Below, piece by piece: positions 8,085 through 17,378 of a stretch of 64,000 nucleotides of DNA. The stretch is taken from positions 310,001 to 374,000 of the forward strand of contig CALNZC010000052.1 of NCBI GenBank assembly GCA_942490895.1, read 5' to 3'. A program made the translations under genes and the position numbers. Within the stretch, counting starts at the first letter, position 1. Each line of letters begins with the position of its first letter. The notes under the pieces are model-generated. The model saw only the letters and a program-made list of their open reading frames with translations, did not search any database and was not told the DNA's origin. The stretch comes from JAGNXB01 sp942490895 (GTDB lineage Bacteria > Bacteroidota > Bacteroidia > Chitinophagales > Saprospiraceae).

Positions 8085-8819
8085 ATGATGACCTGTAGCA
8101 ATTGCAATTCTGGCTTCGAAGGGAAATATTGTCCGGAATGTGGACAAAAAGCCGGCTTTCGAAAGATCACTGTTAGTATGATTATCAGTGGATTGATCAG
8201 TAGCATTACAAATGTCGATAAGGGCCTTTGGTACAACATCAAGTCCCTGACCCTCACTCCGGGAAATGCCATTCAAGGCTACCTGGGTGGGCGCTGGTCC
8301 ACATTCTTACACCCCCTAAAATATGCCATACTTGGGGTCACATTAATGACTGTATTATCCAATGCCTATCATATGGAGACAAAAAATAGCAATTTAGAAA
8401 AATTCGCTCAGGAAACTCCCGGCATTCAGGAGGGCTACGATATGGGTTATCCGTACGGTAAAATCCTGAAGGAAAATCAAAAGTTTGTCTGGATCGCCAA
8501 CATCTTATTTTTGGCCTTCCCCTTTGCCCTTTTTCAACGCCGATATTCCTTTGCAGAGTGGATGACCATCCATGCATTTGTCATCGGCCACACAGCCATC
8601 CTCTTTTCACTGATCTTCTGGATTTTCCCCTTACCCTTTCTCTTTAATCCCATCCTTTATCTTCTGATGGCTTTTTATTACGTCATCATATTACGAAAGC
8701 ATGAATCCACCGGCATGGCCATTCTGATCACCTGGCTGAGTATGACAATCGGATTGACCCTATTCTTACTCATCCCAGCCACACTGATTTGGGCATATCA
8801 GAATCTACTGGGCCTTTAA
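8085..8819 (+). CDS. DUF3667 membrane protein with N-terminal zinc ribbon
   Basis: A CxxC-x9-CxxC zinc ribbon (CSNCNSGFEGKYCPECGQK) occupies about residues 4-22. It is followed by the DUF3667 segment with DKGLWYNIKSLTLTPGNAIQGYLGGRWSTFLHPLKYAI and then by four or five membrane spans. DUF3667 proteins are common in Bacteroidota and of unknown role, and the ribbon would face the cytoplasm. Tandem ATG codons at 8085 and 8088 leave the start uncertain by one residue. Confidence 0.85.
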   Translation: MMTCSNCNSGFEGKYCPECGQKAGFRKITVSMIISGLISSITNVDKGLWYNIKSLTLTPGNAIQGYLGGRWSTFLHPLKYAILGVTLMTVLSNAYHMETKNSNLEKFAQETPGIQEGYDMGYPYGKILKENQKFVWIANILFLAFPFALFQRRYSFAEWMTIHAFVIGHTAILFSLIFWIFPLPFLFNPILYLLMAFYYVIILRKHESTGMAILITWLSMTIGLTLFLLIPATLIWAYQNLLGL

Positions 8820-8893
8820 AACCAATGAGCGAGCTTTCAATGAAGGTCGCCTCCACGTAACATGGAGTTGCAATAGCATTATCCCTGGAAATG

Positions 8894-10000
8894 TCAGGCC
8901 CGGGAAGCGACACGCTTCCCCCATTTGATAAATGGCTGCTCAATCCAATAGAAAATGATCGTTCCCGAAACGATGGAACAACTCAAAGCGAACAAAGTAT
9001 ACAGGCCCAGGAAGCGCAGCTCAGAGCCGCCTGCATACGTGTTCATCACAACCTCGAAATTATTCATCACCAGACCGGTAAACAACCAGTGGCTCAAATA
9101 GACGCCATAGGATATCTTTCCTAAAAATGTAAAAATCGACCCAGAAAAAAAATGTCTTGCTCGTTCAGCATTGATCAGGTAGATGAGGATCAAAGCCGAA
9201 GCTAATCCGGTAAAAACAAACTCATTGATAAACAAAATACTGTCAAAGAAATAGCGAATACTTTCTGGCAAAGGATAGATATGTAAGAAATGGCGAATGG
9301 AATACAAGAACAGGACGATGGGAAACAATGCCCATCGATATCGATACCACCATTTACTATTGTCTTGAAAATGCTGGATGCGGTCAAAATGCTTTGCGAT
9401 CAGAATACCGAATCCGAACAAGAGTGTAAACTCTGAGATATACAGTTTACCCGCAACCACACATGCGATCAGGAAGTACAAAAACAACTTGTCGCCCTTC
9501 CTCGCGATCAACACCATAAAAGGAACCAGCAACGAAAGGGCCATTTCCACTCCGAGTGTCCAGTCTGGCAAGTATAAATGATGATGATCGCGGACCAACA
9601 ACGCCTCCTCCCAAAAATAATGTGGATTGTGCAGGAAGGTATCTATCCAAAGGGCGAGATAGCTTTCCCCTCGATGCTCATAGAAATAATAGATGACCAA
9701 CATGATCAGGAAGGCCGGATAGAGTCTGAACACACGACTTATTGCAAAAGTCTTGTAATACGCTGCATCAATAACCAGATCGCGCTTAAAGACTTTGTAG
9801 GATAGTACCAATCCACTCAGCACAAAAAACATGGCTACTGCATCCGCCCCATTAAAGACCATCATGGCCAGCTTGGCTTCCGTCATCCATGCCCAATGTG
9901 AGCTCAATACGTGGTAGACGACCACGGACAAAGCAGCAAGGCCTCTGATGGCATCCAAATATTCAATACGGCGACTCCCCACTTGCCCTGGTTCCATCAT
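8894..10000 (-). CDS. Acyltransferase family 3 (OafA/YrhL-like) membrane protein
   Basis: The protein (368 residues from the ATG at 10000) opens with EYLDAIRGLAALSVVVYHVLSSH, the signature of membrane acyltransferase family 3 with its conserved RG and catalytic-region His. About ten transmembrane segments follow. A late block (FLGKISYGVYLSHWLF) and the closing FYWIEQPFIKWG are also typical. These enzymes acylate surface sugars or peptidoglycan using a membrane-delivered acyl group. An upstream in-frame TTG at 10048 could add 16 residues, but the ATG fits the family start better. Confidence 0.85.
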   Translation of the reverse strand: MMEPGQVGSRRIEYLDAIRGLAALSVVVYHVLSSHWAWMTEAKLAMMVFNGADAVAMFFVLSGLVLSYKVFKRDLVIDAAYYKTFAISRVFRLYPAFLIMLVIYYFYEHRGESYLALWIDTFLHNPHYFWEEALLVRDHHHLYLPDWTLGVEMALSLLVPFMVLIARKGDKLFLYFLIACVVAGKLYISEFTLLFGFGILIAKHFDRIQHFQDNSKWWYRYRWALFPIVLFLYSIRHFLHIYPLPESIRYFFDSILFINEFVFTGLASALILIYLINAERARHFFSGSIFTFLGKISYGVYLSHWLFTGLVMNNFEVVMNTYAGGSELRFLGLYTLFALSCSIVSGTIIFYWIEQPFIKWGKRVASRA

Positions 10001-10166
10001 AGATCGATTAACTGCCCCCAAGGTAATGAGAAGGAAATGATCAGCCAATCCGGAGCACAGCCATCAGAATGACACACAAAGAGTTGTTTTCCGCTTCGTA
10101 CAAGAATCACTCCATCCACTGCCGGCCATCATTTGTCTGCAGATCTTGGTTTGCCAAATTTCGCCC

Positions 10167-11246
10167 ATGAAATGGGCTCTTATCGCTATCCTCATCATTC
10201 ATGGTCTACTCCATTTACTGGGCGCAGCAAAGGGATTACATTGGGCAGACATCCCAACATTGACCTCACCGATCAATCGGATGATTGCCATTCTTTGGTT
10301 GACCACAACCCTGTTGTTTTTCGGGACGGCATTCCTCCTCATCCGATCGAATTCGATGTGGTGGTTGCCTGCCGCCCTGGCCGTACTTCTATCCATCTAT
10401 TTGATCGGCACAGCCTGGCAGGATGCTCGATGGGGAATGATACCCAATGTGTTCCTGGCACTCATCACCCTGGTCGGCTTTGCTCAATGGCAATTTGATC
10501 GTCAAGTCGCGCATGCAGAAAAGTCACTATTTGAGGCCTCCTTTCCGCTGGTGGAGATGAATGAACGAACGACCCTCCCGGCAATCGTTGATCAATGGCT
10601 GGACCGTTCAGCCATGCCCGAAAGAGGATTGACATGGGTGCATCTGGAGCAGGAAGGCACAATGAAAATATCGCCCGAAGGATCCTGGCTTCCCTTCACG
10701 GCCAAACAACAGATCACCCCGCAACATCCCGGATTCGTCTGGTCAACAGAGGCGACCCTTTTGCCAGGAATATTCTTCCTGGGACGGGATCAATATAAAA
10801 ATGGAAAAGGAAAAATGCTGATCCGACTGTTGGGAATACTACCGGTCGTCAACGTCAGTAACCCCGAAATTGATCAGGGTGCATTATTGCGTTATCTGGG
10901 CGAATTGGTATGGCTCCCCAGCGGAGCATTGCATCCCGCCATCGAATGGGAAGAGGTCAATCCCACTTCGGCAAAAGCCACCCTGCATTGGGGACAGGTT
11001 TCGGCCACCGGCACCTTTACTTTTTCACCCTCGGGTGACTTTCAGACCTATTCCGCATTGCGGTATTATCATCGACCGGAGGGATCAACCATGGAAGAAT
11101 GGCAGATCAAGGCGACTCCCGGAAGTGAAGCGGTTTTTCAAGGGTGCCGAATCCCGACACAGTTTGCGGTGATCTGGAAATTGAAGGAAGGCGATTTTCA
11201 CTGGCTAAACCTCAAGGTCACTGCAGTCGAATATGGCTTTGAATAA
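10167..11246 (+). CDS. DUF6920/DUF6544-like protein with N-terminal membrane segments
   Basis: From the ATG at 10167 the protein is 359 residues. Four hydrophobic helices span about residues 1-110 (WALIAILIIHGLLHLLGAAKG first), followed by a soluble beta-rich domain. That domain holds RTTLPAIVDQWLDRS, the VxLxQEGxMK strand, MLIRLLGILPV and GALLRYLGELVWLPSAL-like blocks. This matches the DUF6920 (earlier DUF6544) family as I know it. Its role is not known. The soluble part resembles lipid- or lipoprotein-binding folds, which is only a suggestion. A TTG at 10146 is in frame but less likely. Confidence 0.75.
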   Translation: MKWALIAILIIHGLLHLLGAAKGLHWADIPTLTSPINRMIAILWLTTTLLFFGTAFLLIRSNSMWWLPAALAVLLSIYLIGTAWQDARWGMIPNVFLALITLVGFAQWQFDRQVAHAEKSLFEASFPLVEMNERTTLPAIVDQWLDRSAMPERGLTWVHLEQEGTMKISPEGSWLPFTAKQQITPQHPGFVWSTEATLLPGIFFLGRDQYKNGKGKMLIRLLGILPVVNVSNPEIDQGALLRYLGELVWLPSGALHPAIEWEEVNPTSAKATLHWGQVSATGTFTFSPSGDFQTYSALRYYHRPEGSTMEEWQIKATPGSEAVFQGCRIPTQFAVIWKLKEGDFHWLNLKVTAVEYGFE

Positions 11247-11286
11247 CCGATGACCCGTCCTTTAATCTCGACAGAAAAGCGGGCGA

Positions 11287-14200
11287 TTAGTCGGCCTTTA
11301 CTACACGGAAATAAAGTACCTCTTCGGCAATCCGAAGTCGGAAAACATACATGCCTGCACCCAGTCCACCTACCCGATCCTTCAGACCTTCTACACCCGA
11401 CCATTGCCGGGTAGTGACCACTTGACCATCCAAAGTAAACACCTCCAGGTCAATATCCTGTTCGCCGTTCAATCGGGCGACTACATGAAAATCAGAAATA
11501 CTGGGGTTCGGATAAACATTGGCAAACAGAACTGGCGAAGTTCCAAGAACTTCGGGGTCCAGGACACTGCAGGGGAATACTGAAATGGTTTTTGAAATAG
11601 GCGGACTGACACAATCCCCCTGGGTCAGTGTCAACACAATATCATATTCTCCAGCCTGTGTATATTGATGAATGGGATCTCGTTGATCACTGGTCGTATT
11701 GTCTCCGAAGTCCCAATGATAGGTCGTCGGCAGTTGAAATCCTTCCGTGATATCAATGAAATGGATCTCTTCACTTGTACATGCCGTTTCACTGACCAGG
11801 AAGTCAGCCTCCAGGGACAACCCCTCACCGATAAAGAATGAAACAGTATCCTTTGATGGAGCACAACCTTCATTGGTAATGGTCCAAATAAATACCTGAA
11901 CACCACTGCTGACATTGATGACCATCGATTCGGGATCCGAAGGATCAACGATCTGGCCTGTTCCGGAAAGCTGTGTCCACAACCCGGCGCCTCGACCTGG
12001 CTCTGGAGCATTGCCATCCAGCGTGATCGCTAACACACCACAGAGTGTTTGATCATTGCCCGCAATCGCAACGGTAGGCGCCCATTCGCGCTTGATCTCT
12101 ATGGTATCTGAACTTGCAGGACACACCCCATTCAAAACTGACCATTCCAACAGAATCACCTCCCCTTCAATCAACCCGGTCAACAAACTCTGCGGATTCG
12201 AGAGATCCTGTAATACTCCCTGGCCAGAGAGGATGGCCCAGCTCCCCAGACCGACCAGTGGGTCTTCTGCATTCAACAGAAGATCATCTGCACAAATCGT
12301 CAAATCTTGTCCTGCCATGGCTGCAGAAGGCATGGCATCGATCTGAATCACCACTTCATCAACGGCCTCCGGACATGCTGTCCCGCCTACCGTCCACTGC
12401 AGGGTGACTAAACTTCCTGGCAGCAAACCAGATAACATACTACTCGGTGATTGCGGATCTTCAACTACCCCGCTGCCACTGACAATGGTCCACATGCCAG
12501 CACCTACATTAGCCGGAATCGCATCCAGAGTCACCATTTCCACCGCACACCACTGTTGATCGTCACCGGCCTCCGCTATCGGAGAAGCCGCATCGATCGT
12601 AATGATGATCTCATCTGTAGAGGGTGGGCATCCGCCACTGGTCACCGTCCACACCAGAGTGACTGTTGATCCAGGCACCAGGCCTGTTATAGTACTTTGT
12701 GGATCATTGGGATCCAGAATTTGAGCCGAACCTGACTGAACAGTCCATTGCCCGGTCCCGACAAGGGGAACACCGGCTCCAAGGTTGGTCATCGTACCAC
12801 AAATCGTCTGGTCATCTCCGGCAGCTGCGGTGGATGGCAGTTCTCCAGACAAGACCTCCAGAGTGTCCGCACTACGACAACTACCATTGGTAATAGTCCA
12901 CACCAGGGTCACAGATTCATTTTGCATCAAGTTGGACAGGGTCGTTTCTGCCAGCAATGGATCAGCCAATAAGCCATTGCCGTCCAGGATGCTCCAGGCC
13001 CCAGTCCCGATCAGTGGAATATTTGCGGATACCAGGGTTGTATTGACTTCACATAAGGATTGATCCATTCCGGCATCAGCAGGGGTGGCTGCCTTATCCA
13101 CCTGGATCTGGACCTCATCCATAGTCTCCGGACAAGTACCACTGCTGATCGTCCATCGGAGTGTTGTCGTTTCTCCAGCCACCATTCCATTGACGTCAGT
13201 CATTGCCGAAAGTGGATTGTTCACAGTGCCAGATCCACCGACCACCGTCCAGAATCCATCACCGAATGCAGGTAAATTGCCCTGGAGGATCGCGCTAGAT
13301 TGTTCGCATATTTTTTGATCGGGACCCGCCATAGCCTGGTCAGGCAAAGCATCAACCTGGATGAGGAGGGTATCCTGAGTGGAGGGACAAATGCCACTGG
13401 CCACGGTCCAAATCAAGCGAACCACCTGCCCTGGGACCAGATCAGTAACGAGAGCATTCGGTTGATCCAGAGGACTCACGATGGCCATTCCGCTCTCAAT
13501 GGTCCATGCTCCTTGTCCGATCAACGGTGACAGGGCATGGATATCCGTGAAAGTCTGATTGCAGAATATTTGATCATCACCGGCTTCTGCAGGACTGGGA
13601 GGAGCATCGATCTGAATGATCACCTGATCGGTACTCATCGCACAATTCCCTCCGGAGATCGTCCATGCCAATGTAATCGATGTGCCGGGTAATAAAGCAC
13701 CCACTTTTGAGGATGGCGACATCGGATCTGATAATGTACCATTCCCGGATACAATGGTCCAGAAACCTGTCCCATTGACAGGCACATTTCCATCAAGGAA
13801 CGTCTCAACCATTCCACAAAGTTTCTGATCAGGCCCGGCATTAGCTTGGGTGACCTGTCCACCGGTTTCGATGATCACCGTATCGGTACTAGGCGCACAA
13901 ATACCCAGTGATATGGTCCATTGGAGAACAGCTGTGGCATTCGGCTTGAGGCCTGTAACCAATGTAGTCGGGGAAGTGGGATCGAGTAGTGTGGCTTCGC
14001 CACTCACCACCGTCCAGATGCCCGTCCCCAATACTGGCGTATTGGCTTCCAGAGAGGTTGTGTTCAGATCACAGAGGAGTTGATCTTCACCTGCATCCGC
14101 CGGGGATGGTGCCTCAGCGACCTGAATCGTCAGTTCATCAAAGGAGGGATCGCATCCCGGACTGTAGATCGTCCATCGAAGGACCACATCCGAACCTGGA

Positions 14201-14796
14201 CTGAGTCCTTCAATAAAGGTGTTATTCTCGAAGGGGTCAAAGATTTCGGCAAAGCCACTTTCGACTGTCCAGATGCCCGAGCCGACAATCGGAGAATTGG
14301 CAAACAGGATGGCTTCTGTTTCATCACAAATGACCTGATCCGCCCCTGCCAAAGCTTCTGAAGGTGGATCTCCCATGATGATGGTCACCTCATCACTGGT
14401 CGTCGGGCAATAACCTCCCGGAATGGTCCACCGAAGGGTCACCGGAAGACCAGGTTGGAGGTCATAGATATCTGTTGTCGGGATCTCCGCATCATCGATG
14501 GTACATAAACCACTGATCAGCTCCCATTGACCACCAGTTCCATTCGCCTGCATCTGGGTATAAGTCACTGAGCAGAGTTCCTGATCAGGGCCCGCATCAG
14601 CTGCAGGTGGTAATTCGCCACTGCTCAAAGACACAAAATCCTCACTGGCCGGGCACACCCCGTTGGTGATTGTCCACTTCAACAAAGCTGGATTCTGAGG
14701 GGTCAAACCGGTCACCATAGATTGTGGATCCAGGACATCATCGATATCTGCATCACCAAACACAAGCGTCCAGACACCGACCCCGACGATCGGCGT
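11287..14796 (-). CDS. Giant repeat adhesin, C-terminal part (frameshifted): PKD-like repeats, PKD and T9SS sorting domain
   Basis: This frame continues the repeat protein that starts at 17377 after a single-base frameshift near 14797. It encodes 1169 residues: the second half of repeat 10, then repeats 11-21. Each repeat is roughly 80-85 residues with the pattern AxAGxDQxxC, GxGxW, L.PG..v.L.WT...G.CP...D.V.I. A true PKD domain follows (YHWDFGDNTTSDQRDP), and the last ~80 residues form a type A T9SS sorting domain (VYPNPSISDFHV ... GMYVFRLRI). The protein should be secreted across the outer membrane and anchored at the cell surface, probably as an adhesin or gliding-related fibre. The ORF can also be opened from 14919 out of frame, which is an artefact of the shift. 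Confidence 0.85.
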   Translation of the reverse strand, partial: TPIVGVGVWTLVFGDADIDDVLDPQSMVTGLTPQNPALLKWTITNGVCPASEDFVSLSSGELPPAADAGPDQELCSVTYTQMQANGTGGQWELISGLCTIDDAEIPTTDIYDLQPGLPVTLRWTIPGGYCPTTSDEVTIIMGDPPSEALAGADQVICDETEAILFANSPIVGSGIWTVESGFAEIFDPFENNTFIEGLSPGSDVVLRWTIYSPGCDPSFDELTIQVAEAPSPADAGEDQLLCDLNTTSLEANTPVLGTGIWTVVSGEATLLDPTSPTTLVTGLKPNATAVLQWTISLGICAPSTDTVIIETGGQVTQANAGPDQKLCGMVETFLDGNVPVNGTGFWTIVSGNGTLSDPMSPSSKVGALLPGTSITLAWTISGGNCAMSTDQVIIQIDAPPSPAEAGDDQIFCNQTFTDIHALSPLIGQGAWTIESGMAIVSPLDQPNALVTDLVPGQVVRLIWTVASGICPSTQDTLLIQVDALPDQAMAGPDQKICEQSSAILQGNLPAFGDGFWTVVGGSGTVNNPLSAMTDVNGMVAGETTTLRWTISSGTCPETMDEVQIQVDKAATPADAGMDQSLCEVNTTLVSANIPLIGTGAWSILDGNGLLADPLLAETTLSNLMQNESVTLVWTITNGSCRSADTLEVLSGELPSTAAAGDDQTICGTMTNLGAGVPLVGTGQWTVQSGSAQILDPNDPQSTITGLVPGSTVTLVWTVTSGGCPPSTDEIIITIDAASPIAEAGDDQQWCAVEMVTLDAIPANVGAGMWTIVSGSGVVEDPQSPSSMLSGLLPGSLVTLQWTVGGTACPEAVDEVVIQIDAMPSAAMAGQDLTICADDLLLNAEDPLVGLGSWAILSGQGVLQDLSNPQSLLTGLIEGEVILLEWSVLNGVCPASSDTIEIKREWAPTVAIAGNDQTLCGVLAITLDGNAPEPGRGAGLWTQLSGTGQIVDPSDPESMVINVSSGVQVFIWTITNEGCAPSKDTVSFFIGEGLSLEADFLVSETACTSEEIHFIDITEGFQLPTTYHWDFGDNTTSDQRDPIHQYTQAGEYDIVLTLTQGDCVSPPISKTISVFPCSVLDPEVLGTSPVLFANVYPNPSISDFHVVARLNGEQDIDLEVFTLDGQVVTTRQWSGVEGLKDRVGGLGAGMYVFRLRIAEEVLYFRVVKAD

Positions 14797-17377
14797 CGTT
14801 GCCTTCCAGCTGGGTGGTAAATTGATCACATAACTCCTGATCAGGACCAGCATCCGCGATCGTAGGTGTTTCATCGACCTGAATCGTGACCTGATCGCTC
14901 GAAATTGGACATATTCCATTGCTGATCGTCCATTCCAAAACGGAGGTCGTCCCGGGAATAACCGTCACTTCTGACACTGGAGATGCCGGATCAAGGATTA
15001 CGGCAGGTCCGCTAACGACGGACCACTGACCGCTACCCACCAGGGGAGCATTACCCTGCATAAAAACACTGCTTAGGTTGCAGACCACCTGGTCAGGGCC
15101 GGCATCTGCAACGGTCGGATTCGCATAATTATAGATGATCATGGTGTCCCGTTTGACCGGGCAGGTCGGCACAGTATTGGACAATTCCAACTCGACGATT
15201 ACACCCGGAATCAATCCGGTTACCATTGTTTCTTGATCCGAAGGATCTACTAAATTGGCTGTACCACTGAGAACTGTCCACAGGGGTGTCCCTTCATACG
15301 ATTCTCCGGCCAATGTCGTCTCAGTTTGATCACAGAGGTACTGATCAGGCCCTGCATCAGTGGGGCCTGGTGGATCTTGGCGAGATATTTCAACCTCATC
15401 AAAGGAAGCCGGACACACTCCATTGCTGATCGTCCATTCAAATGTGGAGAGATAGGAGAACATATTGGTCACCAGCGAGGAGGGTGAATTGGGGGACGCA
15501 ATAACACCTTGTCCTGAAGTTTTGGTCCAGGTACCTGTACCCACTAGTGGTGTATTTCCATCCAGATTAAATGTGGTGGACTCACAGAATTCCTGATCCG
15601 GGCCTGCATCCGCATTAGAAGGCATGGCATAATTGTAAATGATCATCGTGTCAACACTGGTTGGGCAGGCACCATTCGAGATTGACCATTCCAAAACCAC
15701 TGTATCGCCAGTGACCAACCCCTCAAGAGCTGTTTTCGCCAGCCCTGGATTCAAAATATTGACTGTACCACTGATCAGGTTCCACAGGCCAGTACCAATA
15801 CCCGGAATATTGGCTTCCATCTGTTCTACTTCAGGTTGATCACAAAGCATCAGATCAGGGCCAGCATTTGCAGGCGTAGGCAATTCATCCACCAGTATGG
15901 TCATCTGATCACTTTCGGACGGACAAACCCCATTACTGATCGTCCATTCCAAAGTCACTAGATTATTGGCCACCAGATCATGTACGAGGGTATTGTAGAT
16001 TTCAACATCATCGATAATGGCCGGCCCAGAGATCAACGTCCATTCTCCAGCACCCACAGTCGGGTCATTGCCTGCCAGAATAGTTTGATCTACATCGCAC
16101 AGCATCTGATCCGGACCGGCATTGGCCGTGGTGGGCAGCGCATAATTGTAAATAGTGACTTCATCACTGCTGGGAGGACAACTCCCATTCGAGATAGTCC
16201 AGGCCAGGACTACCGTGTCACCAGGGATGAGATCTGATATACCAGTTCCTTTATCCAGGGGATCGTCAATCGTTGCCGATCCACTGACCAGGGACCACAT
16301 CCCTGAGCCGACAGCAGGATTATTGGCACTCATAGCTTCTATGAACGTCGTATCACACCAGAATTGATCCGTACCCGCATCACTCATAGAAGGTGATTCG
16401 TAATTGCTGATGAGAACCTGATCTACACTGGGTGGACAGACACCATTGGAAATGGTCCACTCCATTAAAAAGGTGTTCTCATAATTGAGGCCACTGAGCG
16501 TTGTGGTTGGATCTGAAGAGACAAAATTCACCGACCAAAAACCCAGATAGGTCCATGTCCCTGTGCCAACAGATGGTGTGTTCCCTTCCAGATCTGTCTG
16601 AGATGCTTCACAGAGGTCCTGATCCACTCCGGCATTGGCTGTCGTCGGAGGAAGATCATTGACAACATCCATCTCGTCAAACAATGTACAGGCACCATTA
16701 GTAATGGTCCACCTCAACGTTGCTGTTGTTCCTGGAATCAGATCTGCCACCTCCGACAGCGGGTCAGTCGGATCGAGGACATCTGCCGACCCACTGGTTA
16801 CCGACCATAAACCCGTTCCTAAAAGGGGCGTATTGCCGGATAACTCACTCCCCGTTTCATTACACAAATGTTGATCTACACCAGCGGAAGGCATGGTCGG
16901 TTCTTCATAAACAGTAATCGTCACTTCATCTCCGACAGGAGCGAATCCAGAAGGCAGACCAGGTGGGGGCGCACCCACAAATCCAAACTCCCACCTCAAT
17001 GTCACACTTGCACCGATCACCAATCCTGTGATCTCTGTATCTGGATCACCAGCCGCAACAATGGTTGCCGTTCCACTAACCACAGTCCATGTCCCATAAT
17101 CTGCACCACAAAAAATAGGGTCATTTCCGGCCATAATGGTCATGGTGACATTACACAATTCCTGGTCTGGTCCGGCATCCTCATCACATACCATCTTGCT
17201 AGTAAACTTGGCCACTGGGGGCTCTTTGGAAAGAGTAGATGCATTTATGCTGCACCCCAGAAAACCAATCAAAAAAATGACAAGCCCATATCTGAAAAAT
17301 GAATGATGAACCATCATCAAAACAGAGAATCTCCATCGTTGATTTCGACTGACCAGCCTTGTGTTCAAATCCATCAT
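14753..17377 (-). CDS. Giant repeat adhesin, N-terminal part (frameshifted)
   Basis: The start ATG at 17377 lies one base after the TAA of the TANFOR-like gene. An N-terminal export signal (FRYGLVIFLIGFLGC) is followed by repeats 1-9 and the first half of repeat 10, most of them containing AGPDQxLC and WTISNGxCP. Two conserved cysteines per repeat suggest a disulphide in each beta-sandwich. The frame reads to a false stop at 14753. Homology between repeats shows that the true frame is left at about 14797, where GN should be followed by TPIVGVGVW but an extra base intervenes. Removing one base gives a single 2029-residue protein ending in the T9SS domain. Pseudogene, phase-variable gene and sequencing indel are all possible. 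Confidence 0.85.
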   Translation of the reverse strand: MMDLNTRLVSRNQRWRFSVLMMVHHSFFRYGLVIFLIGFLGCSINASTLSKEPPVAKFTSKMVCDEDAGPDQELCNVTMTIMAGNDPIFCGADYGTWTVVSGTATIVAAGDPDTEITGLVIGASVTLRWEFGFVGAPPPGLPSGFAPVGDEVTITVYEEPTMPSAGVDQHLCNETGSELSGNTPLLGTGLWSVTSGSADVLDPTDPLSEVADLIPGTTATLRWTITNGACTLFDEMDVVNDLPPTTANAGVDQDLCEASQTDLEGNTPSVGTGTWTYLGFWSVNFVSSDPTTTLSGLNYENTFLMEWTISNGVCPPSVDQVLISNYESPSMSDAGTDQFWCDTTFIEAMSANNPAVGSGMWSLVSGSATIDDPLDKGTGISDLIPGDTVVLAWTISNGSCPPSSDEVTIYNYALPTTANAGPDQMLCDVDQTILAGNDPTVGAGEWTLISGPAIIDDVEIYNTLVHDLVANNLVTLEWTISNGVCPSESDQMTILVDELPTPANAGPDLMLCDQPEVEQMEANIPGIGTGLWNLISGTVNILNPGLAKTALEGLVTGDTVVLEWSISNGACPTSVDTMIIYNYAMPSNADAGPDQEFCESTTFNLDGNTPLVGTGTWTKTSGQGVIASPNSPSSLVTNMFSYLSTFEWTISNGVCPASFDEVEISRQDPPGPTDAGPDQYLCDQTETTLAGESYEGTPLWTVLSGTANLVDPSDQETMVTGLIPGVIVELELSNTVPTCPVKRDTMIIYNYANPTVADAGPDQVVCNLSSVFMQGNAPLVGSGQWSVVSGPAVILDPASPVSEVTVIPGTTSVLEWTISNGICPISSDQVTIQVDETPTIADAGPDQELCDQFTTQLEGNDADRRGRCLDACVW

Positions 17378-17378
17378 A

